This document shows, piece by piece, positions 59,926-64,000 of a stretch of 64,000 nucleotides of DNA; within the stretch, counting starts at the first letter, position 1, and the number at the start of each line of letters is the position of its first letter. A program made the position numbers and the translations under genes. Below the pieces are notes generated by a model. It was not told where the DNA came from and searched no databases. It was given only the letters and a program-made list of their open reading frames with translations. The stretch comes from Didymodactylos carnosus (taxonomy: Eukaryota; Rotifera; Eurotatoria; Philodinida; Philodinidae): positions 21,348 through 85,347 of the forward strand of contig CAJNOQ010000065.1 of the NCBI GenBank assembly GCA_905250885.1. The letters are read 5' to 3'.

Positions 59926-62900
59926 ACAAGATATTTTTGCATTTATCAATGACAAAATATAAAAATAATTCTATTTACCATTGCTCAGTTTGTGCATTCT
60001 AGCCATTTATTATCGTCATTATTATTATTACTATTATTATTATTATTTCTGTTATATATGAGAATGAGAGATTAATTTAACTCTCAAATTAATTGTCGAT
60101 GTTTCTTTTTGTTGTTGCCAGTGTGAGTGCTTTTACTTACGCTATTTTCATATATAGTCTATTCAATTTCGTTTGTGTAAAATTAATTTTTGCGAACAGT
60201 CGTTTAAAAACGTTTATTATTTGCACTTTCTGTGCAAAAAATTCTTCAGTTCTTATTCGTTCTTCATATAATTCTTACATATATTATATATATATACTGT
60301 ACAATTCTGTTCATTTGTTTTTTTGCTTAGATTTTCTATTTGTATCTTTATCTTTATTACTGTTGCATCGATTATTGTTTTTTAGGATAAAAAGACAATT
60401 GATATGTGCGCCTACACGTATACACACGCACACACATACATACACACACACAGTGTCTAACAGCCCAATATTTTTCTCTTTGCTGCTTCTTTTTTATATC
60501 TTCAATGTGATAACTTTTTTCTTTTTTGTTTAAAATATGTAATCAATTTTTTTCTCAATTGAGATTTATCATCAATCCTATGTATTTTCAAGCGGATGTA
60601 AACTGCATCCATTCACCGACCTCGTTTCTTTTTCCGACTCTTCGTGTAATTGTTTGTGTTCGCTCGAAATGATTTTTGTTTTTTGTGTGTGTTTTTCTAA
60701 CTCGTGTGAAAAAAAAATAAACAGTATTTGTCTACCGAGCAAATGCGCGTTAAATATTTCTAATTCGAACATAAAAAAACTACTTTAATGTTGTTTTTTT
60801 ACTTGCTAAATATATCTATGATGTATGTGTGTGTGTAGTATATTCTCAACTTATGTACACATCTTTTTTTTTTTGTTAGATTTGCAGTTCTTCTAACACA
60901 TTGTGTCGTGCCTTTATTGTCGTTTTTTTCTTCACAATTATTTGTTATCTAAAAATATAGTTTTTTTTTTTTGTTTGTTTTTTTGTTTGTTTGGCCGAGT
61001 GAGTCTCTCTATGTCCATTATTTGCCTTTACTCAATGACGAGCTTTTAAACAGAAAAAGAAAGAGATAGAGTGAATGAGTAACCATGTGGTGTATTAGTT
61101 TAATAAAATTGACTAGTTGTCATGCAAGGCAATAAATGCAGTTTGCAAAGATTAGATCCTATTTTTTTTAGTAATATTTCTCAGACAGTTCCCTGATTTT
61201 GTCTCCCTCTGTATTGTATGGGTGGTTATTAATTTTTTTTTTTTTTTGTTTGTTTCATCATGTATTTTTTTTCACGCAATTCAAGCTTGTTATTATTATT
61301 TCGTTTTTGAGCTTCTTTCCTTGTGTCTCATATCACATTCTCATTGTGTTGCGATTGCTGACTATTTTTGTTTGTTTTTTATTGATGAACACACCATATA
61401 TTACACACTTACGAGAATCTTTTCCCTTGTTGTTGTCACTTACATCTCGAGTATTTTGTTTGTTTAGTTTTGGTTTGCTCTCTTGTTCTTTGTTTCTCTT
61501 TTTTTATATCTTTCTGTTATCGAGATTAGGTGATTTGTTACGTTTTATGTTTTTTGATGTTGCTTTTGTGTCGCTTTTTTTTCTTTTTCTCTCTCTCTCT
61601 TTCTCTTTCTCTCTCTCTGTCTCTTCCTCTCTTTCTATTTTAAACCAAAATACAAAATAAAAAAACATGGTTATGACACTTCTGCAAAAAAAGTTTCAAA
61701 TCAACAAACAAATTGGGATAAGCAAGCGCAACATCTTGGATATCTTTTGATTTCTGTTTGTATGACAGAAAACCAAATAGCCTAAACTTAAGAATCAGCT
61801 AAGAGTCCTTATATTGATGAAAATCCTGGCTACGGGCCTGCGTCAGCTCGTCGACAAGAAATTCTGAAAGAATTAAAATATATTCAAGTCATCGTGTTTT
61901 GTGAAAAAAGAAAAAAAAGAGTTGAGGATAAGTGTCTTAAAAGGATATGCAGCATCAGTCTTATTTTTGAGCTACTGAAAACGTGACGATACGGTATTTG
62001 TGATAGGAAAAAATTTCAAAAGTCTTGAAAACTTGAACATCAGTACCCAAAAATGGTTTTAATTTATTTTACAATCATATAACATTTCTCTCGGTTTTTT
62101 TTACAGAATTTTGGCTAATTTTTGACAGTCTATCTGTTACATATTTTGAAATTCGTTTGTGTTCGTTTCTTCAGAAAAAATGATAACGCACTGATGCATT
62201 ACTCTAGTCGGTCAATAAAATGAAGAGTCACGTGAATTGTCTGACAAATGGACTTCTAATTGACAGAAAAGTATTTTGTTGATATCATATCTTTGTGAAA
62301 ATAAATACTTAATTTGACAAAATGTGGATGAAAATAGGTAGTACCAAGATTCCGCAGGAATTCTTTTAAAATCTGGTAAAAGCCTTATCTTTGTTAAACT
62401 GTAGGACTCTTTTATTGAGTACAATAACTTTACTAAGATTTGTTTGAATTTGCATACAATTTAAACTTTACCTGTTCTTCGAAATCTTCTGAAAATATGC
62501 ATTTAATTTTTAAATCGTGTGGAAATGGCTGATAGTCTTTTTAACCCAACTGGGAGACAGTTCAATCAAATACACGGAGTTTTTCCTCGTTAATTGAATC
62601 TGAGAGATAATTAGTTCAGAAGTTTTGTGGCTCGACTCTTCCTCTTCATCGTATACCTTTGAGTTTATTATCGCTTAAACTCATTAAGTCGATTAAAACA
62701 CAATCGGCTGCACTCGAAACTATCTTTTTCCGATTCTTATGCGTTGGAGTAAAAAGAGACACATGACAGGGACTCTCCAGCTTTAGGATCTTGCTGAAAG
62801 ACTACCAGCTGTTTCCACATGATTTTTGCATTAGCATGTAGAAAAATGTTGAATCTATCATCATGTTCGATAGCAAGTTTTTCCGATAAAAAAAAATGAT

Positions 62901-63259
62901 TAAAAAAGCGATGAAAATTCCAGACACTGTCTCTATTCATCCCAGACTAATGTACAATCGCATCCTCGGCTTCTTCCCTGAACTCTTAGTTAAAAGAAAA
63001 ATCGAAAATGTTTCGCCAATATGTTACCTTAATATTCTGCCAATAAAAACGTCAATTTTGGAAATTTTGAACTATTATTTATTAATTACATTGAATTAAA
63101 CTACTCAACTACATTTATGAGATTTTGAACCACAAGCTGCCTGTCAATGATTAGGCAAAATTCTCTTTCTACAATCAAAAATTCAATTGATTTTCCTTAT
63201 GACTACATTGTTCATATGTAATAGACTCCAAATCATTTCAGATCTTTGGAATAGACATT
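59926..63259. other. Gene-free, pyrimidine-rich downstream region
   Basis: Contains the 3' UTR of the long gene, then T-rich and CT-rich tracts (notably 60421-60453 CA-rich and 61577-61640 CT-rich). Long open frames at 60093-60533 and 61199-61660 are Phe/Leu/Ser-rich translations of poly-pyrimidine DNA and are not supported as genes. Confidence 0.55.
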
Positions 63260-63330
63260 TTACACATGTGGATCACGTGAACTTTCACATGTGGATCGCG
63301 TGCAGCTTAACATGTCGATCACGTGAAACT
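63260..63330. repeat. Three tandem ~24-bp units with CACGTG and ACATGT palindromes
   Basis: Units read ACATGTGGATCACGTGAAC, ACATGTGGATCGCGTGCAG and ACATGTCGATCACGTGAAA, spaced 23-24 bp. Each pairs an ACATGT hexamer with a CACGTG or CGCGTG hexamer, an arrangement of E-box-like sites. Function is unknown and no gene lies immediately beside it. Confidence 0.8.
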
Positions 63331-63592
63331 CTAAAGCATTATTTTTTGCACTGTGTTTTGTATGCGACTCACAGTGGGCATTCAGGCGGAAATTTGAGCA
63401 AAAATCGACAAGTGAGCTTTTTTGAATTCGAATAGTAGTAAATGTAGTCCTTGAAAAGCGCTATCGAATGGGTATATAATGATCGACTAGTAATGAACTC
63501 CTTCGATGAGTAAGTTAACTTACGAACATTCACAAAAAACACCGCCAAATATGACATATCTGCAAAGATTCTTATTTCTATGTACAGATGTG
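63331..63592. other. Unremarkable spacer
   Basis: No feature recognised. Confidence 0.4.
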
Positions 63593-63740
63593 TAGAGACC
63601 TGCACGGGTTAAAAACACCTAACCCGAACCCGACCCGACTGCCAAAATGCCGACCCGCACCCGACCCAACCCGACAACAACTTAACCCGATCCGACCCGA
63701 CCCGATAACATCTGAACCCGAACCCGAACCGACCCGATGA
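63593..63740. mobile_element. hAT-like end with CCCGACCCGAACC repeats (right end not found)
   Basis: Starts TAGAGACCTGCACGGGTT, similar to the proven hAT-type end TAGAGATGTGCAGGG at 36752. About 135 bp of ACCCGACCC and AACCCGAACCC words follow immediately. The matching right terminus is not visible before 64000, so the element either runs past the window or is truncated. Confidence 0.6.
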
Positions 63741-64000
63741 AAACAATCTCACCAGAAAACTGTGTTTGAGAAAGAATATAGACTTGCCTTGTTAGACAAA
63801 AGTTCTTCAGTGCATATTATAGAATCTCGTAGTTCAAAAAAAAATTTTTGAACGACGTCTGATTGGCCATTTCGTCTAAAAGGTTAATCTATTGAAAATT
63901 CCTCAGTACACTTTGTCAATAGATTATCTTAACCGAGATGATGACCACATCCTTTTTCTCATTGGTCAGTCAGTATCACCTAATACTAAGATAGCAAGTA
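63741..64000. other. Window end with two small inverted repeats
   Basis: GTTCAAAAA and TTTTTGAAC form a hairpin at about 63832-63853. TAATCTATTGA (about 63884) and TCAATAGATTA (about 63916) form an 11-bp stem. No gene is seen. Confidence 0.5.

Noticed and set aside
60093-60533. 146-codon open frame, hydrophobic translation
   Set aside because: The DNA is T-rich low-complexity sequence in a 3' region. The Phe/Leu/Ser-rich product shows no family motif and no splice structure.
61199-61660. 153-codon open frame, apparently multi-membrane protein
   Set aside because: It is a translation of poly-pyrimidine and CT-repeat DNA; apparent membrane spans follow from base composition.
63260-63330. Possible CRISPR array
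   Set aside because: Only three contiguous units without spacers, in a eukaryotic contig.

Overview
The window looks like a nuclear contig from a small invertebrate, most likely a rotifer and probably a bdelloid. The reasons are AT-rich DNA, animal gene families (KCNQ, MAPKAPK, GALNT, UBL4A, AGK), mostly 50-90 bp GT-AG introns, and a bacterial-type sugar O-acetyltransferase that sits as an ordinary intron-containing gene among metazoan genes. The rotifer assignment is inference; the metazoan assignment is firm.

Layout, plus strand unless stated. 1-176: perfect palindrome. 2243-2908: hypothetical exon or small gene. 4387-8024: TTLL4-type tubulin polyglutamylase. 8025-14165: repeat-rich gap with a broken LINE (about 11440-12585), a hAT-type MITE with exact 8-bp target duplication (13291-13687) and several word-repeat tracts. 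14166-15697: glyoxalase II with a predicted mitochondrial presequence. 15901-16584: maltose/galactoside-type O-acetyltransferase. 16898-19060: polypeptide GalNAc-transferase. 20182-22973: oligopeptidase A-like M3 protein that has lost its zinc site. Minus strand: KCNQ potassium channel (24650-27475), UBL4A (28548-29145), MAPKAPK2/3-type kinase (29883-31659). Plus strand again: acylglycerol kinase (34352-36071), a 7.4 kb gap with a second hAT MITE (36752-37191), a PAS-domain protein (43470-46983), and a 12- or 13-exon gene for an unrecognised low-complexity protein of about 1,800 residues (49013-59925). The last 4 kb hold only repeats. Exon models were built by hand from splice sites. In every complete model the summed exon length is divisible by three.

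The genes do not form an operon or a single pathway. They are ordinary, independently regulated animal genes. Three products are mitochondrial or plausibly so (glyoxalase II long form, the M3 protein, acylglycerol kinase).

The most interesting features are: (1) a recurring class of short terminal-inverted-repeat elements, each filled with degenerate copies of its own private 6-10 bp word in both orientations and, in the two best cases, clustered at both ends like the transposase-binding subterminal repeats of Ac-type hAT elements; (2) an intact M3 peptidase-family gene whose HExxH motif is gone; (3) large fold-back elements inside introns; (4) three GC-AG introns, two of them in one kinase gene; and (5) a probable horizontally acquired acetyltransferase that contains an intron.
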